Shown: positions 8,502-18,447, counted from the first letter of the stretch. The stretch: 39,808 nucleotides of DNA from a bacterium (GCA_030429975.1 JAUIGB010000009.1:1-39808); one strand, 5' to 3'. Notes: generated by a model not told the origin, from the sequence alone. Numbers and translations: made by a program.

Positions 8502-9227
8502 ATGCCAACACATGAGCTAACTCCCATTAGATACCCCCATAATCTAAAGAACAGAGTTAATCATGTTCGACAACTACCAAATACACCGGTTGTCGCAGGA
8601 CCGATGGAAAGAACGGAATTTATTAATACTTTGTTCGGGGATATAAAGGCAGACAGGCTATACGTATCAAGAGTCAGTAGGCCACCAAGCGGGTTGGGCC
8701 CTGATTTTGATGTATACGAAGAACATTTGGATGCTGATTTCCCTTTCGTGGCATCATACAACTCCTGGGGTAGAGCGACCCTTTTTGCCACACTCTTGGC
8801 AGAAGACCTCCGACAAAGTTCAGACACGAGATCGACTGATAACGAGTCTTTGGGGCGTGAGTATCGAAAAGATTTTTCTAGAATTGCTATGATTGATGCC
8901 AGGTCTGACACGGAATATCCACTGAATACATCAGATCTAACGGAAGGGATGGCTGCCATCATTCCTCAAGTGGAGGGCGAGCTGTCAGTAGTGCACGAAA
9001 TAAAGCCCCTATTGTGGCAAGCCCTGGCAAATCAGGTATTTAGCAGTGGCGAGGTATTGAAGTTATTGGTGCCAAAGAAAGAGTCAAAGAGTATAGATAC
9101 AATAACGGATGATGGGTTCGAGACATATGCTGAGTACCTAGCGCGAGAAGCACACGTTGAGAAAATCAACAAAGCCCAAGATGTAACCAACATCACGACG
9201 GCTCAAAGATCCAAGAATCGTAGATAA
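8502..9227 (+). CDS. Hypothetical, divergent 2OG oxygenase-like paralogue (P2, lacks distal His motif)
   Basis: EEHLDADFPFVASYNSWGRATLFATLL resembles P3 EWHLDADAP; ORF 8403 start overlaps tRNA, so internal ATG chosen. Confidence 0.5.
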   Translation: MPTHELTPIRYPHNLKNRVNHVRQLPNTPVVAGPMERTEFINTLFGDIKADRLYVSRVSRPPSGLGPDFDVYEEHLDADFPFVASYNSWGRATLFATLLAEDLRQSSDTRSTDNESLGREYRKDFSRIAMIDARSDTEYPLNTSDLTEGMAAIIPQVEGELSVVHEIKPLLWQALANQVFSSGEVLKLLVPKKESKSIDTITDDGFETYAEYLAREAHVEKINKAQDVTNITTAQRSKNRR

Positions 9228-9232
9228 CTACT

Positions 9233-9901
9233 ATGGCACTCGATCGACCATACAGCTTTGAAAAACCCAGCATTCGGTTTCGAACGACGGACAACATATT
9301 CGACGAGATTAAAGACTATGTATCCGACAGAAGGATAAGTCACAAAACAGATGATTCAATTTTATACACAGGGGAACTAAGCAACAGAAATGTTCCCTCT
9401 GTATACAGAATAGTCGCTGAAATGGCGTTAGATAGAGCACGGGAGTTCGGCTACAATCCGATAGCAAAGATTCGATATACGTTTGATACAAATCCCGTGC
9501 AACCGAATAGCTTTCAGCGACTAGCGGAATGGCACCTGGACGCCGATGCGCCTGATCGTAGAGCAGAATATAACCTGGAGGACGTATTAACCTCTAGCGA
9601 CGTCGAGCCGACCTTGGTTGCCGTTGCACCAAGCTCTAACATAACAAACGACGAGGAACTTATCTCATACGTACGTAAAAGACCCTACTTGCCCCAAGAC
9701 TACTATGATAATCCAGCGCACGTAGTCAGCGAAGGTATTGCCAAGGGTTTGATACAGATTCATCAACCAGCCCCATGTGATGCGATATCAATTAAAAATC
9801 ACTTCCACGCGTCGCCGGTAAACAACACCAATGAACGATACAACAGAACATTTTGGCGCATGATATTAATGAGCAGAAACGAAATAGTAGAAGAGTCATG
9901 A
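9233..9901 (+). CDS. Hypothetical, 2OG-Fe(II) oxygenase-like paralogue (P3)
   Basis: EWHLDADAP...LVAVAPSSN...FHASPVNNTNERYNRTFWRMIL. Confidence 0.65.
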   Translation: MALDRPYSFEKPSIRFRTTDNIFDEIKDYVSDRRISHKTDDSILYTGELSNRNVPSVYRIVAEMALDRAREFGYNPIAKIRYTFDTNPVQPNSFQRLAEWHLDADAPDRRAEYNLEDVLTSSDVEPTLVAVAPSSNITNDEELISYVRKRPYLPQDYYDNPAHVVSEGIAKGLIQIHQPAPCDAISIKNHFHASPVNNTNERYNRTFWRMILMSRNEIVEES

Positions 9902-10518
9902 CAAAAGAAGCAATTCGCGAGCCGATTCTTACAAAGCCAGATTATTTTACAAAAATAGACCCCAATATTTTTCGTGAGATTGAGGATGTATTTTCAGAGA
10001 CAACATATCCCTCGGCAGGGTTTACCTTGTATGAAGGTACAATTAATATGGACAGGCCTGTCCATAAAAAATTAGCAAGCATAGTCGCTTCACTCACTAA
10101 TGAATTTAATACCTATTTCGCTGATAGTGGAATTACGACGATTTCATATAGTTTTGACGCAAAACCCATTAAGCCGGGAAGATCTCAGCGTGGAACTAGG
10201 TGGCATTATGACAAGGATTCCACCAGCCAATCGTTAGCGGTGGTCGCATCTAGCAACTTGCCCACTGAATTCCTGGTAGCTAAAGATCAATCCGAACATG
10301 GTATTAAATCCGGTTTAAGGTATGTATGTAGAATGGATGAAAAATCTAATGGATTCCAAAATATTCCCATAGAGGCTGGATTGGCACGAGGTGCTCTGTG
10401 CCTATATCATCCTGCACCACTAGACGCAGTCATAATGACAGATAATGTACACCGTTCACCAACAAACGAAACCGACAAAGAACAGCCTCGAATATGGTTG
10501 CGCGCGGCATTTGAATAA
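9898..10518 (+). CDS. Hypothetical, 2OG-Fe(II) oxygenase-like paralogue (P4)
   Basis: RWHYDKDSTSQSLAVVASSNLPTEF...VHRSPTNETDKEQPRIWLRAAF; ATGA overlap with P3. Confidence 0.65.
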   Translation: MTKEAIREPILTKPDYFTKIDPNIFREIEDVFSETTYPSAGFTLYEGTINMDRPVHKKLASIVASLTNEFNTYFADSGITTISYSFDAKPIKPGRSQRGTRWHYDKDSTSQSLAVVASSNLPTEFLVAKDQSEHGIKSGLRYVCRMDEKSNGFQNIPIEAGLARGALCLYHPAPLDAVIMTDNVHRSPTNETDKEQPRIWLRAAFE

Positions 10519-10552
10519 CAGGGGTTGTTTTGCTATAATCACTTAGTTACAT

Positions 10553-10628
10553 GCCGCGGTAGCTCAGTTGGTAGAGCGCATCCATGGTAAGGATGAGGTC
10601 CCGGGTTCAACCCCCGGCCGTGGCTCCA
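10553..10628 (+). tRNA. tRNA-Thr (GGU), CCA encoded
   Basis: GCCGCGG/CCGTGGC acceptor; CATCCATGGTAAGGATG anticodon arm. Confidence 0.93.
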
Positions 10629-10659
10629 AATTTATTCCGGTAGGCTCGAGAGGAAATAT

Positions 10660-11691
10660 ATGACAAAAGAGATGACAGAACTGCAATTGATGGGTGAGCT
10701 GGAACCAAAAATGGGCGAGCTATTGAACCGCCATGAGCGAGCATCCAAATTTTGGGTGCCTGATTTTTATGTTCCTTGGAGTAGGGGTCGAGATCATCGG
10801 TATCCTTGGGCAAGAAGCGACGAAGATAAAGAAGAATATAATGCGATGGCCGTAGATTGGGAAGAGGGTCAAGAAACATTCAAATTTAGCAAGGGCGTGC
10901 GTTCCGCCTTGTTTATTGCCGCCATGACAGAGGACAACCTGCCTTCATATCACCGGGAGATTGCTAATCTCTTTGGTTATGACGGTGCATGGAGAAACTG
11001 GGTAAACCGCTGGACTGCCGAGGAAGACAGGCATGGACGCGCAATCCATAACCTCCTAGCGGTATCTAGGACGTTTAATCCAATAGAAATCGAGGAAAGT
11101 CGTATGGCACAGGTGCAGCACGGTTTCGTGAACGATTTACCAAACCCGCATAATGACGGTCAGCTACAGAGTCTGTCGCCAATTGAGGGCGGAGTTTACG
11201 TAGCCATGCAAGAACTAGCAACAGTGAAGGCGCATGGTAACACGGGAGATCATACTCTGCTCGAAGGGGATAGGATAGCTCAAGAGTTGTTTTCACGCGT
11301 CGAGAAAGACGAAGTACTACACTGGGTCGTGTACAGAGACCTTATCAAGGAATCCTTCAAGATGGCACCAAACCACACCATGAAAGCGACAGCTAGGGTA
11401 ATAGAAGGTTTTCAAATGCCAGGTGCAGAATCTATTCCCAACTTTATTAAACATGCCGTTCGAATCGCTATTGCAGGTATATACGACCTAAAGATTCAAA
11501 ACGAAGAAGTGTTCGTACCAAATCTAGAAAAGCACTGGGACGTGTGGAATGTACCAAACCTTGACGCCGAAGGGGAGCAAGCACGCGAAAGAATTGCACT
11601 GGCTCTGTCTAAACATCGTAAAGGTGCGGAAGATTTTGATTCCCTTGTCGTGCAGCCTGCGCGCGAAAAACTCGCCGAAAAAGGCCTGTAA
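10660..11691 (+). CDS. Acyl-ACP (stearoyl-ACP type) desaturase, ferritin-like di-iron
   Basis: TAEEDRHGRAIHN (EExxH) and EKDEVLHWVVYRDL (DExxH) di-iron motifs; similar to actinobacterial DesA-type desaturases. Confidence 0.88.
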   Translation: MTKEMTELQLMGELEPKMGELLNRHERASKFWVPDFYVPWSRGRDHRYPWARSDEDKEEYNAMAVDWEEGQETFKFSKGVRSALFIAAMTEDNLPSYHREIANLFGYDGAWRNWVNRWTAEEDRHGRAIHNLLAVSRTFNPIEIEESRMAQVQHGFVNDLPNPHNDGQLQSLSPIEGGVYVAMQELATVKAHGNTGDHTLLEGDRIAQELFSRVEKDEVLHWVVYRDLIKESFKMAPNHTMKATARVIEGFQMPGAESIPNFIKHAVRIAIAGIYDLKIQNEEVFVPNLEKHWDVWNVPNLDAEGEQARERIALALSKHRKGAEDFDSLVVQPAREKLAEKGL

Positions 11692-11751
11692 AACAAAGAG
11701 CCTGCAAACACTTGTCAAATAGATGATTTATTGATATAATTTACCACTGAT

Positions 11752-11958
11752 ATGGCAAAAAAGAATTCCAAGCGAAAACTAGTAGGTATGGTGTGCGACA
11801 ATTGTAATTGCCGTAATTATTACACGACCAAAAATACTATGCACCAGCAAGAGCGACTTGCTCAATCTAAATACTGCAAGATGTGCCGCCAGCACACGGA
11901 TCACAAAGAGACAAAAAAGAACCTGGGCCGTAATGAAGTCAAGGCTCGAAAGTCTTAA
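11752..11958 (+). CDS. rpmG: 50S ribosomal protein L33 (zinc-binding type)
   Basis: VCDNCNCRNYYTTKNTMHQQERLAQSKYCKMCRQHTDHKETK. Confidence 0.85.
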   Translation: MAKKNSKRKLVGMVCDNCNCRNYYTTKNTMHQQERLAQSKYCKMCRQHTDHKETKKNLGRNEVKARKS

Positions 11959-12626
11959 TCAGCTTTCCTATCTATTTCTTTAGCAAACCAAATACCATAA
12001 TGCAGCAACCTATCCATGAGTTGCTGATTTGGTTTTAGTGACTCCGTAGTGACAATTATATAGTCGTTGTCCATCTCTACCGCAAAGGGATATAAATGCT
12101 CCCCCATGGCATGAACCATCTGCTCGTCAAATAATTTAACTACAAAGTCTGATCGACTGGGTTCTGCTAATATTACAAAGTTGCCATGAAACGATGATGA
12201 TTTTTCTGCATTACCCTCGAGTATAAGGTGGTGGAGACCCGGGTGCGAATCTAAAAGTTTCGCATAATATGTTTTTGACTGCTGTTTAGTCCCCAGAAAC
12301 ATATACGGAACTTTAGTGGATTTTAGGTCTATCTGTAATACATACCAATGCTTTTTGACAGGAGCATAGTCGTGATGACTGGCCGTACTTACGCGATCAA
12401 AGAGCACGATATCATACCCGGCATGCCTTCCTATGCAATAATTACCGTCGATTCGATCATCAAAACCGGTTGAGCCCAGCACTATAGGTGTTTCTGAAGC
12501 CTCGGAATTTATATACTTAAAATAAACAAGTCGATGCAACCTCGCGAAATCAATAGCTGACGCTTTCCATGATATGTTTTTTGCCGGCGCAAAGAGCCAA
12601 CTTTTGTATTTATTCAACATTTTCAT
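11955..12626 (-). CDS. Hypothetical protein, last gene of alpha-glucan operon
   Basis: Intact 223-aa ORF, overlaps the 3' end of the GH15 gene. Confidence 0.65.
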   Translation of the reverse strand: MKMLNKYKSWLFAPAKNISWKASAIDFARLHRLVYFKYINSEASETPIVLGSTGFDDRIDGNYCIGRHAGYDIVLFDRVSTASHHDYAPVKKHWYVLQIDLKSTKVPYMFLGTKQQSKTYYAKLLDSHPGLHHLILEGNAEKSSSFHGNFVILAEPSRSDFVVKLFDEQMVHAMGEHLYPFAVEMDNDYIIVTTESLKPNQQLMDRLLHYGIWFAKEIDRKAD

Positions 12627-14580
12627 CGCTAGATTTTCCCATGGTATCTAGTAATGTCGATACATATTCAGCATGACTCCATCCTAGTGGGGCTGGTGCT
12701 ATCATTGAATGGTCGTCGGGATTTATTTGTTCAGATAAGACTCCCGTTCTCATACTCGCATTCTTTACCCATTCCAGGATTGAAAAACCAGTTTTATCGT
12801 CACCGATTTCTAAACAATACTGAGCCATCCATAGGGTGGGTATAAACCACCAGTTACCCTGTGTATTTGGGTTCGCGCGTCGATAGTTGTCGTTTTCATA
12901 CCTTGGGAATGCCTCGACATCATACCCGCCAAAAACCTCTCTCATGGAATGTATCGAGTTTTTTAATTCCTCTGAGTCTATATCAAACAGACCGAAGATG
13001 TGCGCCCCAAATACACTACTAGTATCAATCGTTGAATCATACTCAATATTGCCGTCGATAACGTTCAATCCTTTGTAAAATGATTTTCGATCGTGATTAT
13101 ATAAATGTTTCTGGGCGGCGTGCCTTATATCATCCGCAACTGCGCGCCATGCAACCGCACTCTCTTGATCTGCTTTTTGCTCCGCTAGTTCCGCTGCCGC
13201 CTTCATACCGGCATATGTACAAGCGACTGTATAAGTACTAATCAGGAAGTGCTCTTCCCATAAATCATAGCTTGGCTTGGGTAAGCCGGTCGTTTCATCA
13301 ATCCACTCTGCTATCCAATTAGCCATAGGTTTGACCATGCTATCGTAGAAATCATTCAATAGGTGTATGTCACCGGTGGTTTTATATGCTTCGTTTAGCA
13401 AGAATATGGTTATTGCCGTTTCATCCTCTTGCACTGGAGGTGCGTTATATCCACTCCTATGCGTGTATGAGTGCCAACTTGCCCCCAGTCCTCCATCGGC
13501 TCTGTATTTATGCATTAAGTAGCCACTGGGGTGCAGTACTCGGCGACAGAACTCTAAATATCGACGGACTTCATCGGTATATCCCATTCGTAGCATTGGC
13601 CACAGCACGAATGCCGCGTCTCTGGGCCAGCAATAGGCATACGCGTCACGACCATAATTCAACATCGAGCTATCCGTACTCGCAATAACGGCGCCTCTTT
13701 TATCTATATGGGATTTCAGTATCATTACACTACGTAAAAACGTATCATGGTATCTGGGATCAATTTTTTCGGCCGATTTTATTGCTGGTTGCAACCATTT
13801 ATGCCACCACTCAACGGTTCCGTGTATTCGTTTATGAACTCCGTCATCACGAATGGTTTTGTCCACGTATAGCGCCTCTCTTATCGACGAACCGGCGGTT
13901 ATCCAGTAGTGGACTCTTTCGGAGCTATGAGCTCCTACATTCATCTTAAACCTTAATACTGAATCTACTCGTCCATGCTCCACGTCACCACCGTCCAACT
14001 CTCCATCCTCGGCGTCTCGATACACGCTTTCGTGACCCTCGATACCAAACAGACCAATACTGTGCTGATCAAACGGCTGATCACCATACATGCCAGACAC
14101 GATAAACGCGCGCCTGCCACGATAATGGACTATCGCGTTACTGTCGGGCAGATACTGCGCCGTGTCCGTCTTGCTACGTGAATCATCTATTACGAAAGCT
14201 TGATGTGTGAATAGTCGTATCTCTCGATCATGATCAGCCGTGTTCACTACATGGATGTTACGAATAAAAGCACTGACATGCGAGTCCACGACGCTATCAA
14301 TCTCTAGTAGAATGTTCATGGATGCGTTTTTTGCTATCGTATGACCAACCAACGCGCGGATAGGGTAGCGAAAAGTAAACTCCCATTCACCTTCGTTATC
14401 GAGCCAGCTGATCTTTCCGTCACACCAGACTCCGATGCGATGTCGAGTATGATCACCCTCCGCATGGTTAGTTAATCCAACGTAGGGATAATAAAAATCA
14501 TGCACAAGTCCAAAATTATTCAGACCGACGTGCATCTCTCCGTTAGATAGAACAATAGGTCTAAGCACGCGTAATCCCAC
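12610..14580 (-). CDS. GH15 glucoamylase/trehalase-type glycoside hydrolase
   Basis: MGLRVLRPIVLSNGEMHVGLNNFGLVHDFYYPYVG; DAYAYCWPRDAAF; YDLWEEH; NPNTQGNWWFIPTLWMAQY. Confidence 0.92.
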   Translation of the reverse strand: MGLRVLRPIVLSNGEMHVGLNNFGLVHDFYYPYVGLTNHAEGDHTRHRIGVWCDGKISWLDNEGEWEFTFRYPIRALVGHTIAKNASMNILLEIDSVVDSHVSAFIRNIHVVNTADHDREIRLFTHQAFVIDDSRSKTDTAQYLPDSNAIVHYRGRRAFIVSGMYGDQPFDQHSIGLFGIEGHESVYRDAEDGELDGGDVEHGRVDSVLRFKMNVGAHSSERVHYWITAGSSIREALYVDKTIRDDGVHKRIHGTVEWWHKWLQPAIKSAEKIDPRYHDTFLRSVMILKSHIDKRGAVIASTDSSMLNYGRDAYAYCWPRDAAFVLWPMLRMGYTDEVRRYLEFCRRVLHPSGYLMHKYRADGGLGASWHSYTHRSGYNAPPVQEDETAITIFLLNEAYKTTGDIHLLNDFYDSMVKPMANWIAEWIDETTGLPKPSYDLWEEHFLISTYTVACTYAGMKAAAELAEQKADQESAVAWRAVADDIRHAAQKHLYNHDRKSFYKGLNVIDGNIEYDSTIDTSSVFGAHIFGLFDIDSEELKNSIHSMREVFGGYDVEAFPRYENDNYRRANPNTQGNWWFIPTLWMAQYCLEIGDDKTGFSILEWVKNASMRTGVLSEQINPDDHSMIAPAPLGWSHAEYVSTLLDTMGKSSDENVE

Positions 14581-14602
14581 CCGTAATCATTAGTTAGTCT
14601 CC

Positions 14603-15859
14603 CTATACCCCATAGGCTTCTTCTCTTGCTATATTCTCATGACCGTACACTCCGCCCAGACGATGATGTTGCATAACCCTCAGGCGAACATCACGAATAG
14701 CGTTCATGTAGTACAAAAAAGCGTTATATGGTGAGTCATAAGGACTAAAGTAGGCATGGATATCTCCGTCATTCATCCATTTGGTACACATATAATACAG
14801 ATGGTCGGATGTTTGTAAATATCGCCAATCTCTGATCAATTCTGTATCGTTGCTTCGCATAACGTCTTTTTCCAGTGCATAGAGGTGTCGTGCTGCTTCC
14901 TGTTGCATACTGTTCCCCAACCACGCCGTTAGGTCGCGCTCCGTATCGGCCCAGGTGACTGTATCTGGCATGCTAATTTCGCCTGCGGAATCGAGGTTTT
15001 CAGCAGCTTCTGAAACGGTATAGAAAGCATTTCCATGACCGATCCAATCGCCAACGAACTGTTCGAAAAAGCTAAATATGCCCTTGTCCTCCCACTGATG
15101 TTCGCCAAACGTTTCGAAGTCCATGAATAGATTCGCTATTTGGCCATCGCCGATAGAGGCACGGACCCATTCAATATATTTATCGCTAGTTAGCGGGAAT
15201 TCAGACCAATTCGTATCACCAAAGCGAAACGCCATATCGTCGCTAAGTTTATAATTTTTCAGTAGTAGCTTGATGTTCTCGGTATTGGCTGGACGATATA
15301 GGTAGTTAGGACTCTGCCATCCCAATACTTTATCCCATCCTTCGGCTAGTATGACCTTGTACCCGGCATCATCAGCCCACTTCGCAACCTCGTCATTATA
15401 GGCTAGTTCGGTGTTACGAAAGGCCCTTGGCGTTACCCCAAACAATTCTTTGACCTTGTTGCGTTGCATATCTACCTGAGCCTCGAATTCGCTACGGCTG
15501 AAAAAGAACGCCAAGCTATGATGATAAGTTTCAGCTACGAATTCAACCCGACCCGTGTCAAACAGCTCCTTAAAGCCATCTATTAAATCAGGAGCCCACC
15601 GCTCGGCCTGATCGATAAAGTCACCGCTAATACTCAACGAAACGCGAAAATCTTCGTGTTTATCAAGTAACGTCCGCAATAGTGAAATCATTGGCCTGTA
15701 AGATTTATCCGCGACCTTCAGTAGTATTTTTTCATCATTAACGTCAGTATCGTCAAATACATCAAAATAGTTATGGGATTCACCTATATCAAATATAGAA
15801 TACGGTCGTACGCGGTATGGTTGATGAACGTGTAGATATACTGCGACGCCCTTTTTCAT
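14603..15859 (-). CDS. GH57 alpha-amylase-like glycoside hydrolase
   Basis: YLHVHQPYR, FRNTELAYND, LFMDFETFGEHQW motifs; start at internal ATG overlapping upstream stop (ATGA). Confidence 0.92.
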   Translation of the reverse strand: MKKGVAVYLHVHQPYRVRPYSIFDIGESHNYFDVFDDTDVNDEKILLKVADKSYRPMISLLRTLLDKHEDFRVSLSISGDFIDQAERWAPDLIDGFKELFDTGRVEFVAETYHHSLAFFFSRSEFEAQVDMQRNKVKELFGVTPRAFRNTELAYNDEVAKWADDAGYKVILAEGWDKVLGWQSPNYLYRPANTENIKLLLKNYKLSDDMAFRFGDTNWSEFPLTSDKYIEWVRASIGDGQIANLFMDFETFGEHQWEDKGIFSFFEQFVGDWIGHGNAFYTVSEAAENLDSAGEISMPDTVTWADTERDLTAWLGNSMQQEAARHLYALEKDVMRSNDTELIRDWRYLQTSDHLYYMCTKWMNDGDIHAYFSPYDSPYNAFLYYMNAIRDVRLRVMQHHRLGGVYGHENIAREEAYGV

Positions 15860-17070
15860 ACCAACGCCACCTTTCTCGTTCGGCGATATATACCCATGCA
15901 ATTTTTTGCTATGTCATCCCAGGACAGACGAGCGTATTCATTGCGCACGTTATTGCGTAGTTCGGTAGCCAAGGCAGGGGAGAGGGCTATACCCAACATC
16001 TGATCAGCCAGTGTGTCCGTATCCCAGAAATCATACTTTAGACTGCTGTTGAGTACTTCGCCGACGCCAGATTGTTTACTGAGGATCAGGGCGGCTCCAT
16101 GATGAGCTGCCTCTAGAGCGGTCAAACCGAAAGGCTCGCTCACAGAGCTCATTACAAAAATATCTGATATGGAATAGACATCTCGCCACTGTTTGCCGCG
16201 TACGAATCCAGTGAAATAAACTTTGTCCGATATACCGTATTCAGCCGAGAGCTGTATAAGCTCGTCCCTCAGCTCGCCATCACCGGCGAACAAAAACACG
16301 AAGCGATCGTATTTCTCGCACGCCCTAGCGGCAGCTTTCATGAAATGCGTTAGTCCTTTTTGAATAGTGAACCTGGTCAGAACTGATACTACGGTATACC
16401 CCTCGTACTTTAGGGCCTCTAGATATCTGTAGCTCCTAGTGTCATATTCATATGGCCCAAAATCATCCATATTCACTGCATTGTGAACCACCTCTACTAA
16501 TTCTTCTGGAATACCGTATTCTCTTACAATGATGTTTTTTGTCAGCTGGCTAACGGCGATGATTCTATCTGCCATCAATAATGCATTTTGTTCAATTTCA
16601 TGAACGATAGGGTTGCCGTAGTGCTCGCCTGAACGATCGAACTCCGTAGCATGTACATGAACTACTAGTGGGGCCCCCGTCAGCTCCTTTGCTCGCACGC
16701 CCGCTTCCATCGTCAACCAGTCGTGCGCATGTATAACGTCCGGTCGCAGTTCTGGAGCGATATCCTCGATGAAATCGACATATCGGCGCTGTATTCCTCG
16801 CAAAGAATTGGGATTCGTGGCATTTTCTAGATATCGTTCAAAAACCCAGTTGCTATCATAACTACCCATGTGCGCTTTTAGATCGGGTTTTAGCTCGGTT
16901 GCGTGATGTATCTTCATAAAATCAACGCCCGGATGATCTGCTCGATAGGGCAAAACAAAATCAATTGAAGCACCTGCAATAGACAGTGCTTTGGACATAT
17001 GATAACAAGCAACGCCTAGGCCTCCGCTGTTGTGCGGCGGAAGTTCCCAGCCCAACATCAATATTTTCAT
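15856..17070 (-). CDS. GT4-family glycosyltransferase (glycogen synthase-like)
   Basis: MKILMLGWELPPHNSGGLGVACYHMSKAL; HAHDWLTMEAGV; MSSVSEPFGLTALEAA; GGAGGGGG SD. Confidence 0.9.
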   Translation of the reverse strand: MKILMLGWELPPHNSGGLGVACYHMSKALSIAGASIDFVLPYRADHPGVDFMKIHHATELKPDLKAHMGSYDSNWVFERYLENATNPNSLRGIQRRYVDFIEDIAPELRPDVIHAHDWLTMEAGVRAKELTGAPLVVHVHATEFDRSGEHYGNPIVHEIEQNALLMADRIIAVSQLTKNIIVREYGIPEELVEVVHNAVNMDDFGPYEYDTRSYRYLEALKYEGYTVVSVLTRFTIQKGLTHFMKAAARACEKYDRFVFLFAGDGELRDELIQLSAEYGISDKVYFTGFVRGKQWRDVYSISDIFVMSSVSEPFGLTALEAAHHGAALILSKQSGVGEVLNSSLKYDFWDTDTLADQMLGIALSPALATELRNNVRNEYARLSWDDIAKNCMGIYRRTRKVALV

Positions 17071-17203
17071 TTACCCCCTCCGGTCTACCCCTGATAAACC
17101 GAGTGCTCCTTATTTGTTTAAGAATCTGCTTACGATTATAGCTAAACTACTAGTGTTTGTACAACAGTTTTTATGCTTGTTTTAGGCACATTTTAAACAA
17201 TGC

Positions 17204-17209
17204 TATACT
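17204..17209 (+). promoter_or_regulatory. -10 box TATACT, 6 nt before ATG 17216
   Basis: gcTATACTagatatATG. Confidence 0.5.
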
Positions 17210-17215
17210 AGATAT

Positions 17216-17716
17216 ATGAAAAAATCAGTAATAATCACAATTTCAGCTGTAGCAATAGTCGTAATCGGAGCGGTACTGTATGTAGTATTATCACCAAATT
17301 CCGACTTAATGCCAACGGCAAACACCGGCCCATCACCATCAGCAAGCCCATCCGTTTCAACTGATCCAGAAACAGACGATATCGACGATACTCCCGTAGA
17401 TGTAGTGAAAGGTACGTACACGGACTATTCCGCGAATAAAGTAGCAAACGCCGAAGGAACAAAGGTACTGTTCTTTCATGCGCCTTGGTGTCCACAATGT
17501 CGCGCGTTAGAGCAAAGTATTCAGCAGGGTACCGTCCCTGACGGCGTGACAATATTCAAGGTGGATTATGACACCAACCAAGCACTTCGACAAAAGTACG
17601 GCATTACTATCCAGACGTCACTCGTCACAATTGATGATAACGGGGATTTGATCAAAAAGTATGTTGCTTACGAAGATCCCACTCTGGCTAGCGTCAAGGC
17701 TAATCTACTAAACTAG
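17216..17716 (+). CDS. Secreted/membrane-anchored thioredoxin-like protein
   Basis: N-terminal TM; VLFFHAPWCPQCRALEQSI CxxC. Confidence 0.88.
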   Translation: MKKSVIITISAVAIVVIGAVLYVVLSPNSDLMPTANTGPSPSASPSVSTDPETDDIDDTPVDVVKGTYTDYSANKVANAEGTKVLFFHAPWCPQCRALEQSIQQGTVPDGVTIFKVDYDTNQALRQKYGITIQTSLVTIDDNGDLIKKYVAYEDPTLASVKANLLN

Positions 17717-17718
17717 AT

Positions 17719-18447
17719 ATGACGTTACTTATACTTTCATTCTTGGCGGGCGTTCTCACAGTTACGGCTCCGTGCGTATTGATATTCTTGCCTGTTATTC
17801 TAGGTGGCTCTATGGTAGACGGCGATGCTAAAAGACGTAAGCTTCGGCCACTTATAGTAACTGGCAGTTTGGTCGTTTCGGTAGTTGTGTTCACGCTGTT
17901 ATTGCGAGTATCGACAGCATTCCTAGGAATAGATGACATGTTTTGGCAGATTCTTGCCGGCGGAATCATCATACTACTAGGTCTGCATTATCTGGGTGTG
18001 CCATTATGGGAGAAGTTCACGGGACTCATCAGGCTGCCAGTATTCGCTAATCGCGAACTAGCCTCGGCAAACAAGCAACAGGGTACAGGCGGGGCGATAC
18101 TTACTGGCGCCGCTCTGGGTCCGGTTTTCGCTAGTTGTAGCCCGACTTTTGCTTTTATCATCGCAGTTGCTATACCTGCGGATTTCACGCTAGGGTTAAT
18201 CTATCTGATCACATATGCCCTGGGTATGGCTGTCACGCTTTTGGCAATCGCATATCTAGGTCAGGCGGTTTTGGGTAAACTGAGAGTCCTCAACAACACC
18301 AAGGGCTGGTTAGCACGCACGATCGGTATTCTGTTTATCGTAGTTGGCTTGGCAATCATCACAGGCCTGGACAAAACTTTCCAGACGTTTGTACTAGAAC
18401 AAGGTTGGTACGATCCAATTACACAAATTGAAAACGATCTTATGTAA
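17719..18447 (+). CDS. ccdA: CcdA/DsbD-like thiol-disulfide transmembrane protein
   Basis: FLAGVLTVTAPCVLIFLPVILGGS; GAALGPVFASCSPTFAFIIAVA; polytopic. Confidence 0.88.
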   Translation: MTLLILSFLAGVLTVTAPCVLIFLPVILGGSMVDGDAKRRKLRPLIVTGSLVVSVVVFTLLLRVSTAFLGIDDMFWQILAGGIIILLGLHYLGVPLWEKFTGLIRLPVFANRELASANKQQGTGGAILTGAALGPVFASCSPTFAFIIAVAIPADFTLGLIYLITYALGMAVTLLAIAYLGQAVLGKLRVLNNTKGWLARTIGILFIVVGLAIITGLDKTFQTFVLEQGWYDPITQIENDLM

